A model generated the notes under the pieces. The model saw nothing but the letters and a program-made list of their open reading frames with translations, did not search any database and was not told the DNA's origin. Source: Cudoniella acicularis (lineage: Eukaryota; Ascomycota; Leotiomycetes; Helotiales; Helotiaceae). Taken from it: a stretch of DNA of 36,646 nt. The DNA is taken from assembly GCA_013054445.1 (NCBI GenBank), contig JAAMPI010000466.1:1-36646 (forward strand), written 5' to 3'. This document shows, in pieces, positions 1-11,548 of the stretch (within the stretch, counting starts at the first letter, position 1; every line of letters begins with the position of its first letter). Made by a program: the position numbers and the translations under genes.

Positions 1-59
1 TTGAAATGCTTATTCCCTTTCGGGCCTTTCTTCTATACCCGTCTCGGATTTTCATCCAG

Positions 60-2125
60 TCATTTGTGACTTTCCAGAATATTATCAAGATTTGCTTCTT
101 TCCAGAGCCTCTCTCCTGCTTCATTGAGATCATTCTGCCATAGCACGCTTTCAAGAATGCTCCTGGCTTTATCCCAACAATCCACTCCCATAACCACACA
201 CATCTCCCTAATCCTCTCCACAAACCAACCCCATTCATCCTTTCCCTCAGCGGCAAGAGCACCCAACCCAACAGCCCAAAACAACTTCCTCTTAACCTCT
301 ATCTCATCGCCATCATTCCTTCCCATCACGCCATCGTCTCCCTTGGAATTCTCCTCATGCAGTGCTACTAATATTTTCAGCCTCTCAACCCCCTTCGTAA
401 AAATACGAAAAGTAAACGGAATATCCTTCAAAGCGTAACAGCAGAACAAAAGTGCAACAATGGAACAGGCTTTGTCGAGGGAAGTGTAAAAGCTTGGGGA
501 GCTGTGGATAATGGTGAAGAGTTGGTGCTGGAAGTGGTAGATTTTATCACTGTAGAAGAGGTTTTCGCGAGGTGGGAGGAGGTCGGGGCTGGTGAGCTTT
601 TGGACTGTTGTCGTGAATTCTCTTAGCTGGGTGAGAAGTTTGTCGAGGTGAGGCAAGGATGTGGTGTTTCCTGTGTAGAAAAAGTTGGTCTGTGAAGTTG
701 CCTCGTCATATTCTTGTGAATCAAGCTCGTGATCCTGAATCATTTGAGGCGATAAGTGTGCGAAATTCAGAGTTTGAAATCGTGGTTTTTGGGAGAGTGC
801 ACTCGCGCAGTTGAGGTCGGTCCTATTATTTTATTAGTTTGACTCATCTGATGAAAGCATAAATGCCATACCAGCCGATTAGTCGCAACACATAAGGAGC
901 GAATCCTCCTTCCAGAAGTCCTCCCCTCAGATTCACCATTTTCTCCAAACCATCCAAATGAGCCATCGTGTCTTCTAACTCCCCATTCGCAGACTTTAAT
1001 CTCACCATCAGCAGCCATTCCACAAATTTTCCTTTCATCTTTTTAACTCACCTCATAAATCGCCAAATTCGCCACAGCAGCAATCGTCCCATCACTCAAA
1101 GCTTGCGCTGGATCTTCAAGTCTCTCATTCACAATCTTCATCGCCATAGTGCGATGATACACACTTTCCGCCGGATCTCTAGCCTCAAAACGCGCATTGT
1201 AACTAGCGGCATAATGAGAAAGGAAGGTATGGAAAAGTGCTTTGTCGTGGATCGCGAGGCAGAAAAGGCTTTTTCGTATGGGCATCATTAGCCATGAGGA
1301 GCGGAGGCGGATGTTAACTACAGAATTTGTCAGTTTGTTTTTTGAAGTGAAGGGGAGATGAGAGAGAGTAGAGTTTTCAGTTTAGCATAGTGACTTACAG
1401 TAGTAATGAATGAGGTATTGTGTTCGAGGTTGGATTATTAGGGATGTGCTGGCGAAAGGATCGAATGCGCCTGGTGAGACAGATCGTTGGAGAAGTGGTG
1501 GTGGCAAAGAGAGATCATCTGTTGAAATCCAGTGGAAAGAGTCTTCATCGTCCAATTCCTCGAAAATCAAATCTTGATCTAGTACAATGTCTGCCTGGCC
1601 TGTTTCGAAGTCCTCGGCGTTCTTTTCTCCCTCTGTTTTATCGTCGGAAGAAACTACCTCAGCTCCGTCCGTCATTCGGTCGAAGCCTGATCCCCCCATT
1701 GCAACCTCTAATCTTGAAGTCGTTGAAGTGAAAGCCGAACTTTTTGAAGACTTCCCACCTCCAGCCTTCCTAGGCTGCCAAACCCTCAGCCCCTCCTCAC
1801 CTTGCAGCCTAAATTTCCTCGTCTGGGCCTTCGCTGTCAGCGGAACCCCTGAAGTTGAGGACGCTACTTCTTTCCCACTAGGCTTTTCGATCCGACGGCG
1901 GTGATAATCCACCATTACCTGCTTCCTTACCTCTTTTCGGGACGATTCGTCCAGAGAAGTGGAGTTTGAGGTAATGTTGATGAATTGTGCTGGATTTTTC
2001 GGGTTGGAGACCCTCGAGGAGAGGGTTCGGGTGAGATTGCGATACGGTGATTGCGCTCTTGAGGGTTTTCTGCGGATGTATTTTGTTTTTTGGGTGTGCG
2101 GAGAGAGTTGGAATTTTGATTCCAT
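60..2125 (-). CDS. Fungal-specific transcription factor-like protein, four exons, 625 aa
   Basis: Exons read as 2125-1399, 1317-1052, 993-872 and 822-60; the phases agree at all three junctions and the sum is 626 codons including stop. The N-terminal part (FINITS near residue 50, then a basic VRKQVMVDYHRRR stretch), the acidic middle and the C-terminal helical region (SHYAASYNARF, IYHRT-like, NLRGG) resemble the large ascomycete family carrying the Fungal_trans_2/DUF3468-type region without a Zn2Cys6 cluster. I see no CxxC zinc cluster, so direct DNA binding is doubtful and the family is largely uncharacterised. The last junction restores a W codon (LIGW then TDLNC) by using the AATAG acceptor at 823. 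The gene looks intact. The start at 2125 opens the frame; no better upstream ATG is in phase. Confidence 0.8.
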
Positions 2126-3127
2126 TTTTGGGGATTGGTTTGGATTGGCTTGGTGGCGCTGAGTGATCTCCTAGGCACCATTTGGGGGCCGAACAGCAAC
2201 TTCTAAGAGGTCAAGTTGTCACCCCTTCTTGATTTCAACCCGTCCAACCCAAAAATTTTATATCGTATTAGATGTCTTTCTTCCATCGAAGACATCCAGT
2301 ATTTCTGTCGTCCTCAGGATTCTCCATGTAGTAATTCCCTAACGAGGCTGAAATGGTGACTCGGAATATCAATAGTCGATTCGGGCCTGCTCACTCACAC
2401 AGGTCTTTTGATGGGGTGACAAATTAAGTGGAGGATACGAGTGGGAAGTAGTTGCCTAGGTTTGTGCGTTCAGTAAAGGACGTTCTCAGTCGGCGTAATA
2501 GTGACTTGCGATCGCGGAGCAGATTAATAGTCATGATTGCAGTGGGTACCTGCACTATATGGGCCCTGCATTTCGTAATATACCTGATTCAGCCCTATGG
2601 CACGATTGTTTTTGTTGCAAGCTGAAGTGTTTAATTTGCTTTGTGTTTAATGAATTTAGAAGATGGGTTGATTTTGATGTGGAATAGCACAAGTACCTCG
2701 ATGCGGATAGTTCGTAAAATAAAACTAGGGAATGGGATAAGCACTTCAAAACAATAAGTCAAAATTTCATTATTTGAAGTCCGAGGGTGTATCGCAAAAG
2801 CGTGGTGTTTATTCTTTGAAGTGTTGGCGGGGTCGTGGGGTAGCGGGGTCGCGTGGCGAAGACTCTTCCGCGTCAAGAGGAATTTGATTCAGGACGTAGA
2901 AACGAAAATTTGATATATAAACTATTTTAAATGCTTTCATATGAGAAGCATTCTTAAAAAGTACAGCCTTTTCCCTTTTTTCACCACCAGCAAGATAAAT
3001 AAGTCGTGAAAACTTTCGCAACGTTCCTCCACTAATAAAAGAACCAATTAATTAAACCTCGGAAAGAAACAGGAGACATTTCAAAATATTGATGAGAACG
3101 GTAAGATTTGAAAGTCTGCGGAAATGA
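2126..3127. other. Intergenic stretch
   Basis: About 1 kb between the start of the regulator-like gene and the end of the Kelch gene. Short open frames here have no recognisable content and I see no RNA gene or repeat. It should hold the promoter of the regulator-like gene on the minus strand. Confidence 0.6.
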
Positions 3128-4880
3128 TCATTTGGGATCGAGTTGGTGCGGGGTTTCAGAAAGCTCAACTGGATAATAAGCAGGAGCAGGAGAGAAAGGA
3201 GGGGTCGGAAGCTGAGGCGGAAGTACATTCTGGCTGTTCTTTCGGTGGCGACGGAGGCAGAAAATTCCACCCGCAGCCAGGCCAATTAGTAAGATGGCTC
3301 CGCCGATGGAAATCCCAAGAATTGCACCCGTCGAGAGAATTGGGGAGTTTGAGATTTCGGAAGGCACAGTATTTATGGAACTCGGGGTAGCAGTACTTGT
3401 TGTTGACGGACTCGGTATCACTCGCGTTGGGGCCCGAGATGAAATGGTTGCCTTCCGAGTGAAGTAGACGGACAGATCAGTGTTATTGAACCCACCAGGT
3501 GGTGCTGTGACAGTTGCACCTCCTAAGGAGCTATAATCTAATAAGCTAGAGATTTTTGAGTAAGTGTGTAAGAATATTTACGAGCCGCCAATGATAGATG
3601 ATTTCCGGGGGACAACATATCACTTGTTGACCTCATATGCGCTCCAGACAGACCCTGAACTCTTCCCCATATCGAGGTTGTGTGTTCTCCAGACATTTTG
3701 GACGTCACAAGCGTTGTCTAAAGGGAATGTGCCCCCTATAATGAGCATCTGCCCACCCACGACATTGCATGTCATGGAATGGTGAGGGCGGCCGGTCCCA
3801 GAATCGTTATACCAATTGATCCATTGGAAGGAGGGTAGACTGAGGATATAAACGTCGTTAAAGCCAGCTCCATCTGCACCGAACCCGAGGCCCCCATAAA
3901 TATAACTGCCGTCAGTTAGTTCTGAAGCAATTTAATTATGAAGAAGGCGGCTCACATGTTGTAGGATGATTGATCCGGTGCCCAAGCAGCACCACCACAA
4001 AACTGGCGTCTTGGATGTGGAACATTCCCACCAGCTGTTTGAGTATACAATTCGGAGCTTGCAATATCGTATACGTAAATAGTATCCATTGGAGAAGCAA
4101 TGACTGTGCTGTTGTTGCACGGTGTAGTAACTCCACCAAAGTATACCAGAAATCCGTCATCACTAGCAGGAATGTAAACCATGGTACCCTCTGCCCGAGG
4201 TGTCGAATCCGGGCCACTGCTGTTGGACCATGTGCTAGTATCCATATCGTACTCGATTAAAGAGCTTGTAGCACTCGGTGGCCCGGACCATCCCAGAACA
4301 GAGCTGTTGCTTAGCTACCCCCCCCGAAAACAAATCCCTTCCTCAGTTCTGAGACTCCCACGCCAGCTCCACCAGACACTCTCTGAACAGGTTCGTTTGG
4401 GCCCCCAAATGACTCCCATTGATCGTAGAGAATGTCGTAAGAGAGAAGATTGAGAGGGTCAGGCGTGCTTCCTGGCAGATAACCTCCGCCAAACAGGTAG
4501 AACCTCTTGTTCACAGCATCCGGCCATAGTACCCCTCCACTCACACTCGGTCGGCATCAAGTTATTTTTCGAGAGATTTGCATAGAGCTGGGGCATTTTA
4601 AATTCGGAATTTAAATCGAGGTCATTATATAGCAGCTAGGTATCCGCCGAGGTGGTATAGTCAATATACAAACAATTGAAACATTGAGCGGTGTATTTAG
4701 AGACTCACTTATATCATTGCTTATTATTGAATCCCAATTGACTTCCCCTCCATCAATATAAAGCTTCCGGTCGATGACTATTGTTTGGTGATCAAATCTT
4801 CTACAAAAATCTTTTAATGGATCTTTCTGGCTGTAAAAAAGGATAAACAAGACGAGAAAAGATAACGTCCTGAGAATCAT
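3128..4880 (-). pseudogene. Kelch-repeat membrane-anchored protein, several lesions
   Basis: Reads as an extracellular Kelch/galactose-oxidase-like propeller protein: an N-terminal hydrophobic signal (MILRTLSFLVLFILF), repeated KLYIDGG, FYLFGGG, LVYFGG, IYIYGG and LIIGGTFP blades, then a Ser/Thr-rich linker, one membrane span (about 3290-3240) and a short cytoplasmic tail. Two introns are clean and in phase: 3955-3906 and 3581-3531. The frame is broken in at least three places. One extra base near 4540-4547 separates the PQLYANLSK part from SGGVLWPD. A run of eight G (plus-strand C, 4318-4325) shifts frame and is followed in the downstream frame by TAG at 4315-4317. An in-frame TGA sits at 3620-3622, just before the YVVPRK stretch. 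The first intron (4708 to about 4636) also does not match in phase. Sequencing error could explain one lesion, hardly all; called a pseudogene on that ground. Confidence 0.72.
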
Positions 4881-4957
4881 GATTTATTTAGATCGCTTTG
4901 TCTGGCGCGGGTAGTGGTTCCTGAGTTGTAACAAAGCAACTGCGAATCTTCACCGAA

Positions 4958-5374
4958 TCAATTGGCCAAAAATTTCTGCCGAATCGTATGAAATGGCCGA
5001 TGCGGGGTAAAGCGAAAGGATGAAAGTGACTGAGACTTGAACCAAAGAGTCCAGCGATTCCATTGTGGGCGTTGAGAAGTAATCATACGAGTTGAGGAAT
5101 TAATGAAGTTTGCTTGAAATCTACTGTACAACTGTCCCACCAAGACCCAAGTGGAGATGATGAAAGTAATTGGATTCTGAAGCGAAAAGTCACTGGCCCG
5201 ATCCTCGTCTACCCCTTTCAAATGCAGCAATGCCAGGGCTTTGAGCCCCGGCGTAAGATAGGCAGTTATTCTTTTACTGAGAAAAATGGTCTCCTTTCTG
5301 TGACAATCCCTGCGAATGAAAGTCTGCAAAGGTAAAAGAGTTTTAGCAGCCGCTGCGACGCGTCGTATCATCAT
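4958..5374 (-). CDS. Doubtful open frame, 138 aa
   Basis: An unspliced frame rich in Arg, Leu, Phe and Ser with no recognised domain. It lies in the 4881-5657 gap between the Kelch pseudogene and the next minus-strand gene. No promoter signal or splice site supports it, and an overlapping plus-strand frame (5114-5335) is equally anonymous. It may be chance; kept only because the gap is otherwise empty. Confidence 0.15.
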   Translation of the reverse strand: MMIRRVAAAAKTLLPLQTFIRRDCHRKETIFLSKRITAYLTPGLKALALLHLKGVDEDRASDFSLQNPITFIISTWVLVGQLYSRFQANFINSSTRMITSQRPQWNRWTLWFKSQSLSSFRFTPHRPFHTIRQKFLAN

Positions 5375-5657
5375 TCAAACCGAGACTTACAGATACTTCC
5401 CACCGCTAGTGAATACACTCCCCATATTGCTCTTTTGAAGCTGCGTGTCGAGTTTGCGTAACGTGTCACTGATGTGGAGAAATTGATAAATCCCGAACCT
5501 GCAGGAGATAGGGGATTTCTTGTGCAAAAATCTGGGTTTGAAAACTTGAAATTTCAAGCGGCTTTCTTGTATCTGAGTCCTGGTTAAATTTGGTTTCGGG
5601 TCCTCTCATTTAAAGATTCGGATCATCTGTTTTGGTTGGGTGGTTTGGGAATGATAT

Positions 5658-6788
5658 TTAGGTGTTAAGGGTAACGTTGGGAGCAACCTTAGCCGCAGTA
5701 TATGGTGGCTTTGAGGTCCCCTCTCTCCCTCTATACGCCAAACCGCTCCTGTAGTCACCAAAGTAGATCTCTGACTCGATGGGCCTGAAAGGAACCCAGG
5801 CCCGATGAGATCGCTCGCTTCCTATCTCCATCCTGCCATCTGTCCATGAGAAGGGTGATCCTATACCCAACGCGCAGCCCATCCGAGCACCCTCCACAGA
5901 TCCCTGTGATACATATCTGAGAACTCTATCTTGAAGCTCGATGGGGAGACTGTGGATTGTGTTTCGAGGTGGGTTTGAATAGGTTATCGAGATGAGCAGC
6001 TCCAAAGCTCGATCTGAACACCCAGAAGATGCGCCATCAAGAAATTTCTCTGGCATTGTCCATTCAAGCTTGTTTTCGTGGGCACAATAAAGGATGATAT
6101 GTCGAATGGAGAGAATCAAGTAGTCCCCCGTTATTTTTGGTTGTGGACTGGATCGTTCCGATGCTTGCTCTTCTTGGGATTTTAAGTGTTCTTCGATTAA
6201 AGAGACGCCATCTGCTAGATTCTGCGTGACGACTACCCATCCGTGGCTAGCTGGGACTATTTGCTCCTGTAAGGCATCCCATGGCGGCAAGTCTAGGGCA
6301 CCGATCACCGCCCCGAATATCCCAGGTCGGGAAGTTGTACATTCAATAACCCTGAAATTTAAACTCGCGATTTGAACAATTGCATATGCCAGTTTTCTGA
6401 ATGTAAGTTCGTTGTAGGTGCCTCGAAGGATATGTCGCCATTGGTAGTTAAAATCATTGAGCAATCGACGGATGAAAACCTTGTTTCGTGCGGGGGCTTC
6501 TATTTCAGGTTCCCAAAACGGCCCAGGGAAATATTCAGTTAGGTTGAATAACGGAGGACTGGGTGGTTCGCATGGCTCGAAGTCCGAAAATGTGACAGGT
6601 CGTTCACGGACAATATCGAGTGGGAGGCGGCCACTCCTGTCTGCTTTACTGAACTGGAGCATGTCTTTGTCGAGGTCGAATGTCCAAACAGTTTCAAAAT
6701 AACACTGCCGACTATCACCATACGGATACACAGTATCGTAAACCTCCTGCCACTTCACGGGTATGCCTTTTTTCACGGTCCGGGACAT
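5658..6788 (-). CDS. Uncharacterised 376-aa protein
   Basis: A single intact exon. The N-terminal third has a WQEVYDTVYPYGDSRQCYFE segment followed by a WTFDLDKD block and a PLDIVRERP-VTFSDFEP block; the C-terminal third has LPIELQDRVLRYVS, loosely like the start of an F-box-type helix, then a Gly-rich GCALGIGSPFSW stretch. I believe related hypothetical proteins exist in helotialean fungi, but no catalytic motif, signal peptide or membrane segment is visible, so no function is assigned. Two Trp-rich halves joined by a charged linker (about residues 205-220) suggest a soluble two-part protein. Minus-strand frames upstream to 7069 could be extra 5' exons, but I could not join them. Confidence 0.6.
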   Translation of the reverse strand: MSRTVKKGIPVKWQEVYDTVYPYGDSRQCYFETVWTFDLDKDMLQFSKADRSGRLPLDIVRERPVTFSDFEPCEPPSPPLFNLTEYFPGPFWEPEIEAPARNKVFIRRLLNDFNYQWRHILRGTYNELTFRKLAYAIVQIASLNFRVIECTTSRPGIFGAVIGALDLPPWDALQEQIVPASHGWVVVTQNLADGVSLIEEHLKSQEEQASERSSPQPKITGDYLILSIRHIILYCAHENKLEWTMPEKFLDGASSGCSDRALELLISITYSNPPRNTIHSLPIELQDRVLRYVSQGSVEGARMGCALGIGSPFSWTDGRMEIGSERSHRAWVPFRPIESEIYFGDYRSGLAYRGREGTSKPPYTAAKVAPNVTLNT

Positions 6789-8287
6789 AGTGTCTTGTCA
6801 ACTTAGCGGTTATTTGCAACGAATTAAGCTTAGTGAAACTCGCCTTTTGAGTGACCATCAAGAACATTGTGAAATATTTGAAATATTTCTGTATCATAGA
6901 CGTCCTTGCTAAAACCCTTTTCGATGCTTCCTGCAAAAATGTTAGTATATTCAATGATGACGACCGAGACCAGCAACTGGAAACAAACCCCCTTCGATGA
7001 TGTAAAAGACTGCGCCCATGGTTTCGAGCTAGGAATTAAAATGAGGCTAGAAGAGAGATGCAGATTCAAAATTATGATATGGAAGACGGATGTGGGTACA
7101 GAGGTTTTGTATTGTGTTGGGTGGGTGATTAATCGTGGAAATCGTTAAAGTTGAAGCACCACTTGTCAAACGGCATGCCGCGCACCGAGTTTAAGCGAGA
7201 ATCCAATTATGTGACCAAATATTTCGCGATGAAAATAGATTTCGGCACGTGAACGAGTTGGGAAAAACTCAATCGACCCCTCCGCGACACTAATATAAAC
7301 GCGCAGGTACAAGTTAAAGCTTTTTATAATAAAATAATTACCTATTCTCTTCTCATACTTTCTAATTTATTCTCTACGTTTTTTACTAAAGCTGTGTGTA
7401 GTAAGTGCATTGCGCTAGATTAGACGACAAATACCTCGAATGCTACTTGAAAAGATATTAATACTAGAGATGCTCCTCCACATGCTACCTTGTTTGATGT
7501 GGTTATTTGCAATCAAAAGAATCAGAAAAAGCTCGGAGGACTCCTTCAGATGAAATACCAAATGAGCACTTTAGATACTGAAAGTCTGAGTCGCCAGGAG
7601 TAATCCAAGTTTATAAAAAGGTTATTGGCTACTTCACTATAATTTTAGAATGTTCTGCTCTTGTTGAAGTAGTACGTCAGGCATTAAATTTAGTTCACGA
7701 GGTATTCATTTAAGGTATTTGTTGTACGAAGTAGATTAATTTAAGAAGACTTATTCTTGCACTGTATTTCACCAACGTGGTATTAAAACGTTGGGGTGCA
7801 AGGCTAACAAAAAAGTTACTTTCATTTTTTGCTATGCCAACCCCCCCTCCCCCCTTTTTGCCCCGCACTTAGAGCTCGCTTGCGCCCCTTGCCATATTAT
7901 GCTATCGCGACAATACAACGATCCTCTTCGGCGAAAGGGGAGGGATTTAAAAGCAATATGTCAGCTGATGAATGCGAAACCGATTTGCTTCCTAACTGCT
8001 TACAAAGATTGTACTGCCGGGTTTATCAGCAAGTCTACGGAGTTCGGACTGTCTAGCGTTCCATTCGATTTCTGATTGGCCTAGACTGGAACATTTACTT
8101 GAACTTGACTTGACTTTTGTTGTAGGGAAAGCCCCCTTCATGTAAGTTAAGTTTCTAAAATTAATTTTCATGGCTTCTTGGATTTTTTCACTTAAATATA
8201 ATTAGCAATCGTCTGAAGCCCTGAATGTGCGTTATTTTTCTTTTTGCGACAATCACAATTGCGTTTCTATCTGCAATTCCCAAAGAA
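6789..8287. other. Intergenic, AT-rich, with a dispersed-repeat copy
   Basis: About 1.5 kb between the divergently transcribed 376-aa gene and pirin. It contains AT-rich sequence around 7310-7400, one copy of a diverged repeat (7395-7712, listed separately) and a C-rich tract at 7842-7862. The short plus-strand frames at 7791-8075 overlap in two frames and look like chance. Confidence 0.55.
7395..7712. repeat. Diverged dispersed repeat, copy A
   Basis: Aligns by eye with 15448-15770 in the same orientation. Shared blocks include CAAATACC, then a CTTCAGATGAAATACCAAATGAG block (CTTCCAGATGAAACCCCAAATGAG in copy B), an AGTCGC..GAGTAAT..CAAG block, CTTGTTGA.GT.G and TATTAAATTTAGTT (GCATTAAATTTAGTT here). 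No long frame is open in either copy; the family is unidentified, probably an old transposon fragment. Confidence 0.6.
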
Positions 8288-9507
8288 ATGACAACCCCAC
8301 GCGCTATCCGCAAGGTCTTTCTGGCCATCGAACAGAATGAAGGAGCGGGTGCACGCGTACGACGCTCAATTGGCGGGCCACAATTACGAGAATTATCACC
8401 ATTCCTTATGCTGGACCATTTCTCTTCGACATCACTGGCCGGGTTTCCCGATCATCCACATAGAGGTCAAGGTGAATATTGAGAAAAACCTAAAGTCCTT
8501 GGTTTCACGCACTGACTTGTGCTAATAATTTAGAAACAATTACTTATCTTCTTAATGGGGAACTTGATCACGAGGACTTCACCGGAAACAAAGGCACGAT
8601 CAAGACGGGTGGTCTGCAATTCATGACGGCAGGTAGAGGTATCATGCATTCCGAAATGCCTCGACCAAACGCCGACGGCAGCCCAAATATTGGCCTACAG
8701 CTCTGGGTTGACCTACCACAGTCGCTGAAGAAATGCGAACCGCGATACCGCGATTTGCAGGCGCCTGAAATCCCCAACATCGACATCGACGACAAGAAAG
8801 TACACATCAAGATTATATCTGGGAAGTCACATGGAGTTGATAGTGTGAAAGAGCTTGCATACACTCCCGTGTGGATTTTAGATATTGAGATCAAACCAGG
8901 TGGAAAAATCACACAAGATCTGCCATCTGGATGGAATGCCTTTGCATATACCCTTACCGGGACTACAACATTTACAGTTGGAGACGACAAGCGTGTGGTA
9001 GGACAATATCACAATGTGGTATTCGAACAAAAGGGCGATACTGTCTCAGCAGCGGTCGAAGCTTCTGCAAAAGAAAATGGGCATTTCCGTAAGTAGTTTC
9101 TTTGTTCTACCATGTCTTTTTCTGGTTTAGTTGTAAGTCATGTTTTTCCCCCTTGATTCTCCTTTTTGTCTGGAAATTGAGTGTTCTAGTGGTGGCCATA
9201 GTGCATAGTGCCTGGCTACAATTCGATGTTGGAAGTTCAACTTAGGATTTCGAAACAGTGGGTTCTTTATTAATTGCAAAATCAGTAACAGTCCTGTTAT
9301 AAAATTCAAATGAGGAGGCAGCTACTAACACTTTTCATAGTACTTATTGCAGGTCTACCACTGGATCAAACAGTCGTTCGCTATGGGCCTTTCGTTATGA
9401 ATACAGAGGAGGAAATCCAGCAGGCAATGATGGATTTCAGGACTTGTTCCAACGGATTTGAGAGGGCAAGGGGATGGGAGAGCATTATTGGCGGGACTTC
9501 TACGTAG
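8288..9507 (+). CDS. Pirin family protein, three exons, 301 aa
   Basis: Exons 8288-8471, 8534-9088 and 9341-9507 join in phase (302 codons with stop). Pirins are bicupin, iron-binding proteins, nuclear in animals; some homologues have quercetinase activity. The metal ligands are all present: H56 and H58 in DHPHRGQ, H100 and E102 in AGRGIMHSEMP, matching the His/His/His/Glu set of human pirin. The second cupin and the LIAGLPLDQ..V.YGPFVMN tail are complete. The last intron is 252 nt with a GCTACTAACAC branch site; the acceptor at 9340 is chosen over a later AG because it restores LLIAG. An upstream in-frame ATG at 8225 would add 21 hydrophobic residues; 8288 fits the family start better. Fungal physiological role is unsettled. 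Confidence 0.93.
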
Positions 9508-9707
9508 GTCACAAATAACAACCGCTTTAGCGATACTGCGTAAGGTAGTTTGTTCTGTGAAGTTGTGATATCATTTTATTTAAAGTGGGTTTCGGCGTAG
9601 CGGCAAGATTGCTTATCCTCGCTCCGTTTTTTATCCTAGGAAGATTTCCAGGCCAACTACCTCACACATCATCTCACATGTCAAGATAAGCGACTTGTAT
9701 TTCAAGT

Positions 9708-10244
9708 TCAAGCTCTGGCCTTGGTACAGAGCTTTGTATCTGTATCCACATTCAAAGCAATATATCCCCACGTGTCCTCGAGACAATCATGCATCGGGAA
9801 CCATTTGACAGCCGTCGTGTCCTCTAGTTCAACCACTGAAGGCAAGAGTGCTGTGATTGAGTTTCGATTGTCAGTAGACGATACCTCGGGAGTCAAATTT
9901 CGTGCTTCAATGTTTTCATTAGTCGGAAGGTGTTGTGTGTTATTCGCAGGAGAAGAGAACGTATAGGCGGGAGAAAGAGAATAGGTGAAAAAGGGATGTT
10001 GGTTCACGAGTATGGCAGGGAGACGCTTGTTTGGTGAGAACCTGAACAGTTGTAGGAGGAGATTTTTAAGTTTGTTCAGGGGGTCATTTTGCCGCTGGGT
10101 AGAGTTTGCTGATGAGACGTGGTTGGGTGACTGAGGAAGCGGGGTAACCTCATGTATGTTGACCGAATCTCCCTGCCAGAGAATGATGATATTAGTGGGA
10201 ACAAGGCTGTTTTGGCAACGAGTATATGTCTTTAGGTCTAGCAA
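9708..10244 (-). CDS. Doubtful open frame, 178 aa
   Basis: An uninterrupted frame with a Ser/Thr/Asn-rich middle and no recognised domain, in the 2 kb gap between pirin and the zinc-cluster gene. The frame has no clear ATG at its 5' end (TTG/CTA at 10244-10238). No splice signals or family resemblance support it. The flanking stretches 9508-9707 and 10245-10684 hold nothing I can identify. Confidence 0.2.
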   Translation of the reverse strand: MLDLKTYTRCQNSLVPTNIIILWQGDSVNIHEVTPLPQSPNHVSSANSTQRQNDPLNKLKNLLLQLFRFSPNKRLPAILVNQHPFFTYSLSPAYTFSSPANNTQHLPTNENIEARNLTPEVSSTDNRNSITALLPSVVELEDTTAVKWFPMHDCLEDTWGYIALNVDTDTKLCTKARA

Positions 10245-10684
10245 AGAGCTGCAAGTAATGGTGTCCAGTTTTGGGATGTCTGAAGGTTCTGAATTTGTGA
10301 TGGGTTCTCGACTCCGGGATGATCTAGAATGCTGCTAGAGGTCATATCACCGCATTCCTGATGTATTCTCCTATCTCCCATGCTTTTCTTTGCAATTTCT
10401 TTGATCAGGAGGTTGAGCGTGCAGTCCTTTGCAAAGTTGGTATCCTATTGACTCCCCCAGTTGCTCCAAAATGGCTCGGGAATTTCTCCGAACGTTTTCT
10501 GCCCATTGTATGATCATATTGTCTCTTCGAAATCGATAAGAAGAATGTTTGACTGAGATGAAATTTTGGTTAGGTCAGCTGGGTCGACAAGGTATTTCGA
10601 GGGAGACCTTGATGGCACTCGAATAGGGGAGCCAATTATTTGATGAAGTTCTCCTAGAGTGTAAGAATCGGTTCGTTTCTGGTC

Positions 10685-11110
10685 AACCTAAGTTATAGAA
10701 TAGTTTATAAATCGGGCTATATTCGCCCTTAATATATAAATTATTGATATTATATAAGTATAAGCTCTTTAGCTTATTTTAGTAGCGATAGTAAAACTAG
10801 CTTACCTAGTTCTTTCCTATTTGGTGTTCTATAATCTCTTCTATAAAGTTCCTAACCATCTGACTTATTAGAGGGGTCCTATACTCGGTAAGGTGATTGA
10901 TCTGATCAATAAGAACGTGTTCTTAGGCGTTTGTGAGACATTGGTGGTGCATAGAGTAGGCCTCCCCCCTAGAGGTGGTTTTACCTCTAGCGTGTTAGGA
11001 CAGTATAGAGCGATCTAATTCGTACTTTCTAGCTATCGTAGTATAATTAAGCTTCGAAGAGATCTCTAATTCAGCTAGCGCCTTCCGTATACGCTCTTCG
11101 TGGGTCATTT
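10685..11110 (-). mobile_element. RIP-degraded pogo/Fot1-type transposase relic (N-terminal part)
   Basis: Read on the minus strand from ATG at about 11110: MTHEERIRKALAELE, then NYTTIARKYELDRSILS, a stop, HARGKTTSR, then LTNA, a stop, EHVLIDQINHL, TPLISQMVRNF and GKN, followed by VS.F and NNLYIKGEYSPIYKLF with further stops. The order is that of the psq-like helix-turn-helix and CENP-B-type DNA-binding domain of pogo/Fot1 transposases (Tc1/mariner superfamily). The stops fall where Gln or Trp codons are expected (CAA to TAA, TGG to TAG), the transitions that RIP makes. No DDE catalytic domain follows below 10685; the copy is truncated and dead. Confidence 0.75.
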
Positions 11111-11548
11111 TATAAGTGTTTAAAGTTAGTGAGTTGTGTTGCGAAAAAGTGTGTATTCAGGTAGGACGTGCATTTAAGCGGGATCTCGAGTAAATCATGA
11201 GTCGTAATTAAAGCTTGTTTCGAATTTAAACTCCTTGCAACCGCCAATGAAACTGCTTCAATAACGATATATTATCGCCTGAGCAAGCTGCTGATTATTT
11301 ATAAAGAGATTTCTCTAATCTTTGAGCAAAGTACTAATTATAAACATTGGGCTAGCTTCGGTCCAACCGGGCGAACAACACACCGAGTTTAGTCATCTAA
11401 GTGGCACAGCAAACCCTAAAATTAAAACAAATTCTTTATCAACTTATTATTCCTCCTCAGGTCTGCTGGGTCGATAACGCTTCAGTCTCTTCAAGAAAGA
11501 GCACGCCAGGTATTCCCAAGTGAAGAGCGTCCAAACCTAAGAAGCAAT

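Noticed and set aside
1927..2199. 90-codon minus frame overlapping exon 1 of the regulator-like gene
   Set aside because: A different frame over the same DNA as the better supported exon 1, with no family features.
7791..8075. 94- and 75-codon overlapping plus frames
   Set aside because: Two overlapping frames of equal quality in a C-rich tract, no ordered domain, no splice support.
8225..8287. N-terminal extension of pirin from ATG 8225 giving a hydrophobic leader
   Set aside because: Pirins lack such leaders and the ATG at 8288 matches the usual start; upstream sequence looks like untranslated leader.
9127..9309. 60-codon minus frame
   Set aside because: Falls inside the second pirin intron and has no recognisable content.
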